From contig JARYMO010000017.1 in the NCBI GenBank assembly GCA_029907055.1, forward strand, positions 1-12,866: DNA of 12,866 nt, given 5' to 3'. This document shows, piece after piece, positions 12,723 to 12,866 of this stretch. The translations under genes and the position numbers were made by a program. Position 1 is the first letter of the stretch. The number at the start of each line of letters is the position of its first letter. The DNA is from Syntrophomonadaceae bacterium. GTDB taxonomy: Bacteria; Bacillota; Syntrophomonadia; Syntrophomonadales; Syntrophothermaceae. Below the pieces are notes generated by a model that was given only the letters and a program-made list of their open reading frames with translations, was not told the DNA's origin and made no database searches.

Positions 12723-12866
12723 CTACTTGCTGCGCTTCTTGACAATCATCTTGTCCGAAGGCTTGCGCTTGCGGGTCTTGCCTCCGATGGCGATCTTGCC
12801 CCAGGGCGACACCGGGTACTTGCGCCCCACGGGCGCCCGACCCTCGCCGCCGCCGTGAGGATGGTC
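12723..12866 (-). CDS. rplB: 50S ribosomal protein L2, C-terminal part (enters from window edge)
   Basis: Only the last 47 codons are in the window. The segment begins DHPHGGGEGRAPVGRKYPVS, the conserved loop of L2 near the peptidyl transferase centre that includes the functionally important histidine region. It continues with PWGK and the basic tail ending SDKMIVKKRSK before TAG. L2 is a large-subunit protein required for subunit association and peptidyl transfer. The reading frame is intact from the last base of the window to the stop. The rest, and probably rplW, rplD, rplC and rpsJ, lie outside. Confidence 0.97.
   Translation of the reverse strand, partial: DHPHGGGEGRAPVGRKYPVSPWGKIAIGGKTRKRKPSDKMIVKKRSK

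Noticed and set aside
1..12866. CRISPR arrays, tRNA or rRNA genes, insertion sequences, phage or defence genes
   Set aside because: No repeated spacer pattern, no tRNA-like fold, no transposase or inverted ends; coding by conserved genes is nearly continuous.

Overview
This window is a single, densely packed bacterial ribosomal-protein gene cluster (the S10-spc-alpha superoperon), all on the minus strand and therefore read from high to low coordinates. It looks like a Bacillota (Firmicutes) chromosome, probably a moderately high-GC clostridial-type lineage. The evidence is the order secY-adk-map-KOW protein-infA-rpmJ-rpsM-rpsK-rpsD-rpoA-rplQ-ecfA, a fused superoperon with no visible break between the S10 and spc parts, the short four-cysteine S14, and strong AAGGAGG-type ribosome binding sites before most genes. 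I cannot name genus or species. GC content looks like roughly 60% by eye but was not counted.

In transcription order the S10 part holds the end of rplB (12866-12723), then rpsS, rplV, rpsC, rplP, rpmC and rpsQ (to 10482). The spc part holds rplN, rplX, rplE, rpsN, rpsH, rplF, rplR, rpsE, rplO, secY, adk, map, a small KOW-domain protein, infA and rpmJ (10456-3067). The alpha part holds rpsM, rpsK, rpsD, rpoA and rplQ (3049-268). It is followed by the start of an ECF-transporter ATPase gene (259-1) that runs off the window. That gives 27 genes with a visible start plus the partial rplB. Most neighbours are 0-30 bases apart or overlap by 1-11 bases. No internal promoter or intrinsic terminator is evident, so one long transcript with translational coupling is likely.

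The genes jointly build the 30S and 50S subunits. They also supply the translocon (SecY), the core enzyme assembly scaffold of RNA polymerase (RpoA), initiation factor IF1, N-terminal methionine removal (Map) and nucleotide balance (Adk).

There is no previously undescribed system here that I can support. Points worth a second look are: (1) rpmD (L30), normally between rpsE and rplO, is absent, and its place is taken by a 106-base structured non-coding gap; (2) a 92-base leader with an inverted repeat lies just before rplE, where E. coli has its S8 autoregulatory site; (3) a conserved but poorly understood KOW protein lies between map and infA; (4) the partial EcfA has Ser where the Q-loop Gln is expected; (5) 10 of the 27 visible starts are GTG or TTG. 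No stretch over 300 bases lacks a gene.
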